This document shows positions 1 to 7,425 of a stretch of 57,197 bases of DNA, piece by piece; position 1 is the first letter of the stretch, and each line of letters opens with the position of its first letter. Source of the stretch: an uncultured Ruminococcus sp. Its GTDB lineage: Bacteria; Bacillota; Clostridia; Oscillospirales; Acutalibacteraceae. The position numbers and the translations under genes are program-made. Below the pieces are notes generated by a model, which saw nothing but the letters and a program-made list of their open reading frames with translations, made no database searches and was not told the origin of the DNA. The stretch covers positions 1 to 57,197 of the forward strand of contig CACYFH010000006.1 in the NCBI GenBank assembly GCA_902773635.1. Direction: 5' to 3'.

Positions 1-99
1 TCCTTGACAGGCGCCAGCCTGTCTGCGTCGTCCGCCTCGTTCTACGAAATTTTCCGTTAATAAATTTGTTAAAGCGTTTAATGGAAACTTAGTATTAAA
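1..99 (+). repeat. 99-bp long inverted repeat, left copy
   Basis: This segment is identical, in reverse complement, to 48185-48283. It contains two hairpins: GACAGGC-GCCA-GCCTGTC near 5-23 and an imperfect TTTCCGTTAA/TTAATGGAAA stem around 51-88. The inner 59 bases (39-97) recur in direct orientation at 41884-41942. It has no coding potential and lies downstream of serS (which ends at 176). The left boundary is the window edge, so the element may be longer. It is probably a non-autonomous, MITE-like intergenic repeat. Confidence 0.85.
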
Positions 100-103
100 T
101 AGG

Positions 104-163
104 AATCGGGTGTGGGCAGCCCCCACCCTTCACTATTCACTATTCATTATTCAGTATTCACTT
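104..163. repeat. GTGGG hairpin plus CACTATT octamer-like repeat
   Basis: A TCGGGTGTGGG/CCCCACCC hairpin is followed by a run of CACTATTCACTATTCATTATTC-like units of about 7-8 bases. The same pair, a GGGTGGG...CCCACACCCGA hairpin next to GAATAGAGAATAG units, occurs inverted at 43009-43083 after recO. It fills the space after the serS stop codon. Confidence 0.6.
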
Positions 164-164
164 C

Positions 165-190
165 ATCAAGGCAAATCACTTTGCCTTGAT
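165..190 (-). other. Perfect hairpin spanning the serS stop codon
   Basis: ATCAAGGCAAA and TTTGCCTTGAT form an 11-bp perfect stem around a TCAC loop. The loop contains the serS stop codon (TGA on the minus strand). There is no T-tract on the minus-strand side, so it is not a classical intrinsic terminator. It could stabilise the 3' end of the serS mRNA. Confidence 0.5.
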
Positions 191-1462
191 GACCTCCATC
201 CCGCCCATATACGGTCTGAGCGCCTCAGGGATGTTCACGCTGCCGTCCTCGTTGAGATTGTTCTCGAGGAACGCGATCAGCATACGCGGCGGCGCGACGC
301 AGGTGTTGTTCAGCGTATGAGCGAAGTACTTCTTGCCGTCCTCGCCGTTGACGCGGATCTTTAATCTTCTCGCCTGCGCGTCGCTGAGGTTCGAGCAGGA
401 GCCGACCTCAAAATACTTCTTCTGTCTCGGGCTCCATGCCTCAACGTCAATGGACTTGACCTTGAGGTCAGCCAGGTCGCCGGAGCAGCACTCGAGCGTG
501 CGGACCGGGATATCCAGCGTGCGGAAGAACTCGACCGTATTCTGCCAGAGCTTGTCGAACCACATCTTGCTGTCCTCGGGTTTGCAGACGACAATCATCT
601 CCTGCTTCTCGAACTGGTGGATGCGGTAAACGCCGCGCTCCTCGATACCGTGCGCGCCCTTCTCCTTGCGGAAGCAGGGAGAGTAAGAGGTCAGGGTATA
701 GGGCAGATCCTTTTCATCGAGGATCGTGTCGATGAACTTGCCGATCATACTGTGCTCGGAGGTACCGATCAGGAAGAGATCCTCGCCCTCGATCTTGTAC
801 ATCATCGCGTCCATCTCCGCGAAGGACATAACGCCCGATACAACGTTAGAGCGGATCATGTAGGGCGGGATGCAGTAGGTGAAGCCCTTGTTGATCATGA
901 AATCACGCGCATAAGAGAGCACCGCGGAGTGCAGACGCGCGATATCGCCCATCAGATAGTAGAAGCCGTTGCCTGCGACCTTACGCGCCGCGTCGAGGTC
1001 GATGCCGTTGAGCTTCGCCATGATCTCGGAATGGTAGGGAATCTCAAAATCCGGGACGACCGGCTCGCCGAAGCGCTCGATCTCCACGTTCTCGCTGTCA
1101 TCCTTGCCGATCGGGACGCTCGGGTCGATGATGTTCGGAATGATCATCATGATCTGCGTGACCTTCTCGTTCAGCTCCGCCTCCTGCTTCTCCAGCTCCT
1201 CGAGCTTCTCGCCGTCGGCGGCGACCTGTGCTTTCAGCTCCTCCGCCTTCTCGCGCTCGCCGCGCTTGAAGCAGCCGCCGATCTCCTTGGAGAGCTTGTT
1301 GCGGTTCGCGCGGAGCGCGTCTGCCTCGCCCTTGACGGCACGCGCCTGCTTGTCCAGCTCGATGACCTCGTCTACAAGCGGGAGCTTCTTATCCTGAAAC
1401 TTGTTTTTGATGTTCTGCTTGACGATTTCCGGGTTTTCTCTTAAGAATTTAATATCAATCAT
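176..1462 (-). CDS. serS: Serine--tRNA ligase
   Basis: Class II aminoacyl-tRNA synthetase that charges tRNA-Ser (and tRNA-Sec) with serine. Length is 428 residues, normal for the family. An N-terminal charged helical arm (about residues 30-105) should be the tRNA-binding coiled coil. Motif 2 is FRKEKGAHG (264-272), and motif 3 lies in NNTCVAPPR near residue 390. The loop TSEH (234-237) and the motif-3 region resemble the archaeal/eukaryotic and 'SerRS2' forms (TSEQ, LNATLCATTR) more than the common bacterial TAEVPL and NGSGLAVGR patterns. No T-box leader is recognisable in the short upstream gap, which is mostly a repeat. It is last in the minus-strand origin cluster, after parB. Confidence 0.95.
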   Translation of the reverse strand: MIDIKFLRENPEIVKQNIKNKFQDKKLPLVDEVIELDKQARAVKGEADALRANRNKLSKEIGGCFKRGEREKAEELKAQVAADGEKLEELEKQEAELNEKVTQIMMIIPNIIDPSVPIGKDDSENVEIERFGEPVVPDFEIPYHSEIMAKLNGIDLDAARKVAGNGFYYLMGDIARLHSAVLSYARDFMINKGFTYCIPPYMIRSNVVSGVMSFAEMDAMMYKIEGEDLFLIGTSEHSMIGKFIDTILDEKDLPYTLTSYSPCFRKEKGAHGIEERGVYRIHQFEKQEMIVVCKPEDSKMWFDKLWQNTVEFFRTLDIPVRTLECCSGDLADLKVKSIDVEAWSPRQKKYFEVGSCSNLSDAQARRLKIRVNGEDGKKYFAHTLNNTCVAPPRMLIAFLENNLNEDGSVNIPEALRPYMGGMEVIKAK

Positions 1463-1507
1463 GTTTTTTCTTTCCTTCCGAATAATCTTGTATATTGTGA
1501 TTTCAAA

Positions 1508-1607
1508 AGCCTTCCCCTCGGGGGGAAGGTGTCACCCTTTGGGTGACGGATGAGGGGCAGGCGTTTCCGTTGTCGCCCCGAATTCAGTTGCACTCGATCC
1601 TTACTGC
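1508..1607. repeat. CCTTCCCCTCGGGG hairpin repeat
   Basis: CCTTCCCC-TCGG-GGGGAAGG hairpin, then a GTCACCC-TTT-GGGTGAC hairpin, GGATGAGGGG, and a tail reading CCCCGAATTCAGTTGCA. A longer copy in inverted orientation lies at 48431-48542, sharing the tail and the AGCAGTAA end. Related short forms are at 17701-17766 and 48321-48378. It occupies nearly all of the parB-serS gap. Confidence 0.75.
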
Positions 1608-2489
1608 TTAATTATCCATTGGAGCGTTCCATATCTTCTCGATCTTATTCGCGATCGCGTACAGCTCGGGCGCGTCATAGAATTCTATGATCAGCTCTCC
1701 TCCGGTGTCACTCTTGTTGTCCTTGATCTTGACCTTTGTGCCGAGAACCTGATTGAGCGCCAGCTCCACCTCCGCATAACGCGAGAGCTTCTGCGGCTTT
1801 TCCTTCTCAGGCTTTTTTGCGTCGCTGTTCAGCTTCTTGACGAGGCTCTCCGCCTGCCTGACCGAGAGACTCTCGTCGACGATCTTCATCGCCGCCGCTT
1901 CGATATCCTTCGGGTCGTTCAGCCCCAGCAGCGCGCGTGCATGACCCGCGCTGAGCCTTCCTTCCTCTAAAAGCGGCTTGATCTCCTCCGGCAGTCCGAG
2001 CAGTCTGAGCATATTAGCGACCGCGGAACGCGACTTGCCGACCGTCCGCGCGACCTCCTCCTGTGAGAAGCCGTAGGTATCCATCAAGGTGCGATAGCCC
2101 TGCGCCTCCTCCATCGGGCTGAGATCCTGCCGCTGCAGGTTCTCGATCAGCGCGAGCTGCATCGTCTCGCTGTCGGAAAGCTCCCGCACGATCGCGGGGA
2201 TCTCCGTCAGTCCTGCCATCCGTGACGCGCGGTAACGCCGCTCGCCCGCGACGATCTGATACCCGCCGTAGATCTGCGGACGCACCAGAATTGGCTGTAA
2301 AACGCCGTGATCCGCAATACTGCCCGCCAGCTCCTGCAGCGCCTCTTCGTCGAAGGAACGCCGCGGCTGGGTGCGGTTTGGCTCGATCTGAGAGATTTTC
2401 AACGTGACGATCTCATTCTTGTCCTCGGTGTCGTTCTCGCTGAAAATTGCCGAGAGACCCTTTCCGAGACCTCCGATTTTCTTAGCCAT
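1608..2489 (-). CDS. parB: Chromosome-partitioning protein ParB (Spo0J)
   Basis: ParB-family CTPase that loads at parS, slides along DNA and recruits SMC; partner of ParA. It has 293 residues with the typical N-terminal GLGKGLSAIF, the ParB/Srx CTP-binding box GERRYRA (82-88), a central helix-turn-helix (about 120-165) and a C-terminal dimerisation domain. The start at MAKKIGG is preferred over a longer frame because GGAGG lies 7 bases upstream. The start overlaps the parA stop by 8 bases, so the two are co-translated. Perfect parS sites are at 3352 and 5902. Identification is secure; Spo0J-like sporulation control is known for the family but is not shown here. Confidence 0.95.
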   Translation of the reverse strand: MAKKIGGLGKGLSAIFSENDTEDKNEIVTLKISQIEPNRTQPRRSFDEEALQELAGSIADHGVLQPILVRPQIYGGYQIVAGERRYRASRMAGLTEIPAIVRELSDSETMQLALIENLQRQDLSPMEEAQGYRTLMDTYGFSQEEVARTVGKSRSAVANMLRLLGLPEEIKPLLEEGRLSAGHARALLGLNDPKDIEAAAMKIVDESLSVRQAESLVKKLNSDAKKPEKEKPQKLSRYAEVELALNQVLGTKVKIKDNKSDTGGELIIEFYDAPELYAIANKIEKIWNAPMDN

Positions 2490-3255
2490 TTCGTCCCTCC
2501 TTCGCAATCAGCTCCTGACCCAAATTCAAATAGGCCTCGCTGCCTTTGCAATTCTTATCATAATACATGATCGGCATACCGAAGCTCGGCGCTTCTGAGA
2601 GCCGCACGCCGCGCGGTATCACCGTGCCGAACACCTTTTTCGGGAAGAACTGCTTGACCTCGCTGACGACCTGCTGGGTCAGATTCAGCCTTCCGTCGTA
2701 CATCGTCAGCAGAACGCCCTCGATATAGATATGCTCGTTGAGCTTTCTCTTGACGTAGCGAACGGAGTTCATGAGCTGTGAGAGTCCCTCCAGCGCGTAG
2801 TACTCGCATTGTATCGGTACCAGCACGCTGTCCGCGGCGTTCAGCGCGTTCGTCGTGATGATACCCAGAGACGGCGGGCAGTCGATGATGATGTAATCAT
2901 AGTTCGCCTTCACCGTCAAAAGCGCCTTTTTCAGCCTTTGCAGGCGGTCGGACGCCTCCATGATCTCGAATTCAGCCGCCGCGAGGTCGATTCCCGCGGG
3001 CATAACGTCCAGATTCTTGTATTTTGTATGCTGAATGACCTCGTCGGCCTTCGCTTCCGCAAGCAAAATCTCATAGGTGCTCTTCTCGATACTTCGTTTA
3101 TCGAAGCCGACGCCGCTGGTCGCGTTGCCCTGCGGGTCGATATCAACGAGAAGCGTTTTCTTATCGTAGTACCCGAGCGCCGCTGCGATATTGACCGCCG
3201 TGGTAGTTTTTCCGACGCCGCCCTTCTGGTTTGCGACCGCGATCACCTTCGCCAT
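2482..3255 (-). CDS. parA: Chromosome-partitioning ATPase ParA (Soj)
   Basis: Deviant Walker ATPase of the ParA/Soj type. It works with ParB in origin segregation and, in Bacillus, regulates DnaA. It has 257 residues, the usual size for Soj, with KGGVGKTT at about residues 10-17 and DCPPSLG around 125. The start has AGGAAGG about 7 bases upstream. It lies directly upstream of parB with an overlapping stop/start. A parS site sits about 100 bases upstream, close enough for ParB spreading to influence its promoter (inference). Confidence 0.96.
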   Translation of the reverse strand: MAKVIAVANQKGGVGKTTTAVNIAAALGYYDKKTLLVDIDPQGNATSGVGFDKRSIEKSTYEILLAEAKADEVIQHTKYKNLDVMPAGIDLAAAEFEIMEASDRLQRLKKALLTVKANYDYIIIDCPPSLGIITTNALNAADSVLVPIQCEYYALEGLSQLMNSVRYVKRKLNEHIYIEGVLLTMYDGRLNLTQQVVSEVKQFFPKKVFGTVIPRGVRLSEAPSFGMPIMYYDKNCKGSEAYLNLGQELIAKEGRNG

Positions 3256-3351
3256 AGATTCACCTTCCTTTATCTATAATATCAATCATGCACTATTGTA
3301 TCACAAAACGCCGTACAATAAAAGCCCTTTTCTCGATTTTTTGTCAAACGA

Positions 3352-3367
3352 TGTTTCACGTGAAACA
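3352..3367. other. parS centromere site 1
   Basis: TGTTTCACGTGAAACA is a perfect 16-bp match to the bacterial parS consensus. It lies in the non-coding space between parA and the noc-like gene, about 10.4 kb from oriC. It is the expected nucleation site for ParB-CTP clamps. Confidence 0.95.
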
Positions 3368-3371
3368 TTTT

Positions 3372-3642
3372 TTGGTTGTTAGTTGCTAGTTGCTAGTCGC
3401 TAGTCGCTGGTCACTAGTTGCTGTTGCTGGTCGCTAGTTGCTGGTCACTTGCCACTAACCACTAATCACTGACCACTAATCACTGACCACTAACCACTAA
3501 CCACTAACCACTGACCACTGACCACTAATCACTAACCACTGACCACTAATCACTAACCACTAACCACTAACCACTGACCACTGACCACTAACCACTAACC
3601 ACTGACCACTAACCACTAACCACTAACCACTGACCACTAACC
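3372..3642. repeat. Heptamer tandem repeat array, bipartite and inverted
   Basis: About 270 bases of degenerate 7-base units. The first part (3372-3447) reads AGTTGCT/AGTCGCT/GGTCACT. After about 3450 the orientation flips to CCACTAA/CCACTGA/TCACTAA/TCACTGA units. Because the second half is roughly the reverse complement of the first family, the array could fold on itself. Related arrays occur at 26155, 27327, 39731 and 46925. It abuts parS site 1. Period 7, uninterrupted units and the absence of spacers exclude a CRISPR array. Confidence 0.85.
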
Positions 3643-3685
3643 AAAAACGCCAACAGCCGCATGCATTACGCACACGGCTGTCGGC
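3643..3685 (-). terminator. Intrinsic terminator after noc-like gene
   Basis: On the minus strand, GCCGACAGCCG pairs with CGGCTGTTGGC (one mismatch, 15-base loop) and is followed by GTTTTTGG. It lies about 165 bases beyond the noc-like stop codon and is correctly oriented to end the long rpmH-to-noc transcript before parA. The stretch 3686-3850 between it and the gene holds another short CCAGCGACC-like repeat and no ORF. Confidence 0.7.
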
Positions 3686-3850
3686 AAGGGGTTCAGATAA
3701 GGAAATGGGTATGAGTGGATAGATACGCTGTACCTATCGAGGAAAGAAATGTATATCAAGGCTTTCGCCGAGATACCGTTTTATACGATTACTAATTGTC
3801 ATTGATCATTACAAAATCAAAACTAACAACCAGCGACCGGCAACCAGATA

Positions 3851-4666
3851 CTACAATCCCACCGCTTTCGGAATCTTCACGGTGTATTCTATGTAGTCGT
3901 CGGTCTCGCTGCGGCGGGAGATCGCGTTGATCCCCGAGAGCCGCATCACGTCCACCGCCTTGTTGATGGTGTTCACGAAGATCCTCACGTCCTTGACGGC
4001 GATCTTCCGCTCGGGCTTCTTCGGCGGCGCGGCGTCGGGCTTCTTAGCCAGAGCCTCCGTTACCAGCTCCTCAGCCTGTCCGACGCTGAGATTATCGTTG
4101 ATCACGCGGCTGAGCACCTCGCGGCGCAGTCCTTCGTCGTTGATCCGCAGTAAGGCTCTCGCGTGCCTCTCGGAGAGGTTCGCAGTCAGGATCCATTCCT
4201 GCTCCTCAAAGCCGAGCCGCAGCAGCCGCAGTTTATTTGCGATCGTGCTCTGCTTTTTGCCGAGCTTGATCGCCGCCTGCTCCTGCGTCAGTCCGTATTT
4301 GCGGATCAGCCGCGCGATTCCACGCGCTTCCTCAAACATATTGAGATCAGCTCTTTGGAGATTCTCGATCAAAGCGAGCAGAGCGCTGTCCTTGTCGCCG
4401 CACTTGTGCACGACGCACGGCACCTTGCTCAGCCCCGCCATGATTGCGGCTCTGAGCCGTCTCTCCCCGGCGATCAGCTCGAATTCCGTCGCGTTGATAC
4501 GCCTGACGACCAGCGGCTGGAGAATTCCGTTCTCCACGATCGAGCGCGAAAGGCTTTTCAGCCCTTCTTCGTCGAAGTTGCGGCGCGGCTGGGTGCGATT
4601 GGGTCTGATCTGGATGGTCGGTATGTTCAGCACCTTGTTATCTCTGCCGAGCAGACTGCTCACCAT
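3851..4666 (-). CDS. noc: Second ParB-family protein, Noc-like nucleoid occlusion factor
   Basis: ParB/Srx fold protein of about 271 residues with the CTP-binding box GERRLRA (67-73), the TQPRRNFDEEGL motif and a helix-turn-helix. It is closely similar to ParB, but its position directly after rsmG is the classical place of noc in Firmicutes. In Bacillus, Noc binds its own sites and tethers DNA to the membrane to block division over the nucleoid. The N-terminus is short (MVSSLLGRD) and could form a small membrane-targeting helix (inference). The start is ambiguous among GTG 4672, ATG 4666 and GTG 4663; ATG is used here. The Bacillus Noc palindrome was not found in the window. It could instead be a ParB duplicate. 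Confidence 0.8.
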   Translation of the reverse strand: MVSSLLGRDNKVLNIPTIQIRPNRTQPRRNFDEEGLKSLSRSIVENGILQPLVVRRINATEFELIAGERRLRAAIMAGLSKVPCVVHKCGDKDSALLALIENLQRADLNMFEEARGIARLIRKYGLTQEQAAIKLGKKQSTIANKLRLLRLGFEEQEWILTANLSERHARALLRINDEGLRREVLSRVINDNLSVGQAEELVTEALAKKPDAAPPKKPERKIAVKDVRIFVNTINKAVDVMRLSGINAISRRSETDDYIEYTVKIPKAVGL

Positions 4667-4805
4667 CCTCACCTCGCCCTCAGCTCGTCCTTACAGCTAT
4701 TATACTACCACACCCGCCGCGGTGATCCTGTCGAATCCTGAGCGATTATTATACAACCTTCTGTCGGAAACAAAAGAAAAGAGAGAAGCAAGCTCCTCTC
4801 CCCTC

Positions 4806-5519
4806 CTATAACGCCTTATTCTTGATCTGCTTGATCTTTCTCGGATACTTCTCAGGCGTCGGCGCGATCTTTTTGATTTCGATGATCGCCCTCTCCCCCG
4901 CTTCTCCGAGTTCAAAGCTGTGTACCGCTTTCAGCTCGCCGCAAAGCTCCCTGATCGCGTTCTGTGCAGCGCTGAGTTCATCCTCCGCGCCCTTGCCCTT
5001 CATCGCGATGAACCGACCGCCGATCTTTACATACGGCATATCATATTCGCAGAGCGTGTTCATCCCCGCGACCGCACGCGATACAGCAACGTCAAAGCTG
5101 TCTCTCAGCTCCGTGCGGCTGCCCTCTTCGGCACGCGCATGGATCAGCTCCACATCCGTGAAGCCCAGCGCATCACAGACTTCTTCCAAGAATCCCAGCC
5201 GCTTTTGCAGGCTGTCAAGCAACGTCAGCCTGATATCCGGGCGCACGATCCTGAGCACCATTCCGGGGAAGCCCGCGCCCGTGCCCACGTCGATGACGCT
5301 CGCGCCCTGAGGGATCTCCGCATATTGCAGCAGCATCATACTGTCCGCAAAATGCTTCAGCGCCACATCCTGCGGCTCGGTCAGCGCGGTCAGATTCATG
5401 ACCTTGTTCCGCTCGATCAAAAGATCATGGTAAACGCAAAGCTGTTCTATAGCCTTTTCTCTCACGGAAAGTTCATATTTTTCCAACGTTTTCTTCAGAA
5501 TCTCGCGAAACTCACTCAT
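4806..5519 (-). CDS. rsmG: 16S rRNA (guanine527-N7)-methyltransferase RsmG
   Basis: SAM-dependent enzyme that methylates G527 of 16S rRNA; its loss gives low-level streptomycin resistance. It has 237 residues, normal size, with the SAM-binding motif DVGTGAGFPG at about residues 73-82 and the conserved NLTALTEP stretch before it. The ATG start is chosen because GGAGG lies 8 bases upstream, rather than the GTG three codons earlier. It overlaps the end of mnmG by 8 bases, implying translational coupling. The gap to the noc-like gene downstream is about 140 bases. Confidence 0.95.
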   Translation of the reverse strand: MSEFREILKKTLEKYELSVREKAIEQLCVYHDLLIERNKVMNLTALTEPQDVALKHFADSMMLLQYAEIPQGASVIDVGTGAGFPGMVLRIVRPDIRLTLLDSLQKRLGFLEEVCDALGFTDVELIHARAEEGSRTELRDSFDVAVSRAVAGMNTLCEYDMPYVKIGGRFIAMKGKGAEDELSAAQNAIRELCGELKAVHSFELGEAGERAIIEIKKIAPTPEKYPRKIKQIKNKAL

Positions 5520-7404
5520 GCTTCTCACCTCCGCGCTTCTGCTTCATCAGGTAGATCATCAGCACGTTCACATCCGACGGCGACACGCCGCTGATACGTC
5601 CCGCCTGACCGATATTCAGCGGGCGGATCGCGTTCAGCTTCTCCTGCGCCTCCAGTCTCAGCCCGACAACGTCCTTATAATCAATATCAGCAGGCAAGAG
5701 CTTGTTTTCGAGCTTTCGCATATTTTCGACCGCCGCGATTTGCTTTTTGATGTAGCCCTCATATTTGACCGCGATCTCCACCTGTTCGAAGATCGCCGCG
5801 TCCAGCTCAGGGCGCGTCAGATCAACAGGCGCGAGCGCCTCATAATTCAATTCAGGTCTTTTTAAAAGTTCGATCAGCCTGATTCCGGTATTCACGTCCG
5901 ATGTTTCACGTGAAACAAGTATCTTCGTCAGCGTCTCGGAAGGCGAGATCACGGTCGAAGCAACGCGCTTCTTTTCCTGCGCGATCAACTCCTGCTTTCT
6001 CAAAAACCGCTGATAACGTTCCTCACTGATCAATCCGATCTCATATCCGATCGGCGTCAGCCTTTCGTCCGCGTTATCCTGCCGCAAAATTAAGCGATAT
6101 TCACTCCGCGAGGTCATCATGCGGTACGGCTCGTTCGCGCCCTTTGTCACCAGATCGTCGATCAGCGTCCCGATGTAAGACGACGCGCGGTCGAGCACCA
6201 GCGGCTCCTTTCCCTGCACCTTCCGCGCCGCGTTGATGCCGGCGATCAAGCCCTGTGCCGCCGCTTCCTCATAACCCGACGAGCCGTTGAACTGACCTGC
6301 GCCGTACAACCCGGGGAATTTCTTGAATTCCAGGGTCGCGAGCATATCCGTCGGGTCGATGCAGTCGTACTCGATCGCATACGCCGGGCGCATGATCATC
6401 GCGTGCTCCAAGCCCTTGATCGTATGATAAAAGGCAGTCTGCACCTCCTCAGGCAAGGACGAGCTCATGCCCTGCAGATACATTTCCTCCGTATCCTCGC
6501 CGCACGGCTCGATGAAAAGCTGATGCCGCTGTTTATCCGCGAAGCGCACGATCTTGTCCTCCAAGCTCGGACAATAGCGCGGACCGACGCCCTCGATCTT
6601 CCCGCCGTAAAGCGGACTGCGGTGGATATTATCCAGAATGATCTTCTTTGTATCCTCATTCGTCCAACTGATATGGCAGACGACCTTGTTCTCCACCGGC
6701 GTGAGCGTATCATAGGAGAACGGCACCGTCGGCTCGTCCCCCTCCTGCACCTCCAGCTCGGAGTAATCGATCGAAGAACGCTTCACGCGCGCAGGCGTAC
6801 CGGTCTTGAATCTGCGGGTCTTGACGCCGAGCTTTCTCAGGCTCTCGCCGAGGAACGCCGCCGGGAAGATTCCGTCCGGACCGCTCTCATAGCTGACCTC
6901 GCCGACGTAGATGCGCCCGCCCAGATAAGTCCCCGTCGCGATCACGACCGCCTTGGCACGGAAAACACCCAGCATCCGCGTCGTCAGCAGCCACGCGCCG
7001 CCTTCCTCCTGTGCGATATCTGTGATCTCCGCCTGACGAAGGTCGAGATTTTCCTGCAATTCCAGCTTGTGCTTCATCACAGCGGAATACTTTCTCCTGT
7101 CGATCTGCGCCCTCAGCGAGTGCACGGCAGGCCCCTTGCCGCGGTTGAGCATGCGGCTCTGCAGGGTACATGCATCCGCCGTGCGACCCATCTCGCCGCC
7201 CAGCGCGTCGACCTCGCGCACGAGGTGTCCCTTCGCCGTACCGCCGATGGACGGATTGCACGGACAATTTCCGACCGCGTCCATATTGATGGTAAAAACC
7301 GCGGTTTTACAGCCGAGCCGGGCAGAAGCGAGCGCCGCCTCGATCCCCGCGTGACCCGCGCCGATCACCGCAACGTCGTATTCTCCTGCAAAATAGGTTG
7401 ACAT
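5512..7404 (-). CDS. mnmG: tRNA uridine-5-carboxymethylaminomethyl modification enzyme MnmG (GidA)
   Basis: FAD-dependent partner of MnmE that installs the cmnm5 group on U34 of certain tRNAs using NADH and methylenetetrahydrofolate or glycine. It has 630 residues, full length. The N-terminal dinucleotide-binding motif GAGHAG (15-20) is followed by the family signatures GGTAKGHLVREVDALGG and GPRYCPSLEDKIVRF. The C-terminal helical domain ends RISGVSPSDVNVLMIYL. The coding sequence contains a perfect parS site read as LVSRET. It lies between mnmE (21-base gap) and rsmG (overlap). Confidence 0.97.
   Translation of the reverse strand: MSTYFAGEYDVAVIGAGHAGIEAALASARLGCKTAVFTINMDAVGNCPCNPSIGGTAKGHLVREVDALGGEMGRTADACTLQSRMLNRGKGPAVHSLRAQIDRRKYSAVMKHKLELQENLDLRQAEITDIAQEEGGAWLLTTRMLGVFRAKAVVIATGTYLGGRIYVGEVSYESGPDGIFPAAFLGESLRKLGVKTRRFKTGTPARVKRSSIDYSELEVQEGDEPTVPFSYDTLTPVENKVVCHISWTNEDTKKIILDNIHRSPLYGGKIEGVGPRYCPSLEDKIVRFADKQRHQLFIEPCGEDTEEMYLQGMSSSLPEEVQTAFYHTIKGLEHAMIMRPAYAIEYDCIDPTDMLATLEFKKFPGLYGAGQFNGSSGYEEAAAQGLIAGINAARKVQGKEPLVLDRASSYIGTLIDDLVTKGANEPYRMMTSRSEYRLILRQDNADERLTPIGYEIGLISEERYQRFLRKQELIAQEKKRVASTVISPSETLTKILVSRETSDVNTGIRLIELLKRPELNYEALAPVDLTRPELDAAIFEQVEIAVKYEGYIKKQIAAVENMRKLENKLLPADIDYKDVVGLRLEAQEKLNAIRPLNIGQAGRISGVSPSDVNVLMIYLMKQKRGGEKHE
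5902..5917. other. parS centromere site 2, inside mnmG
   Basis: A perfect TGTTTCACGTGAAACA lies within the mnmG reading frame, where it specifies the residues around LVSRET. It is 2.55 kb from site 1. Both sites fall in the 11 kb left of oriC. Conservation of all 16 bases inside a codon-constrained gene indicates selection on the DNA sequence. Confidence 0.95.
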
Positions 7405-7425
7405 CCAATCACCCCAAAAGTCTCA

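Noticed and set aside
1463..1607. T-box leader for serS
   Set aside because: The gap is nearly filled by a CCTTCCCC hairpin repeat; no specifier loop or T-box bulge sequence was recognised.
3372..3642. CRISPR-like array
   Set aside because: Units are 7 bases long and contiguous, with no unique spacers and no cas genes in the window.
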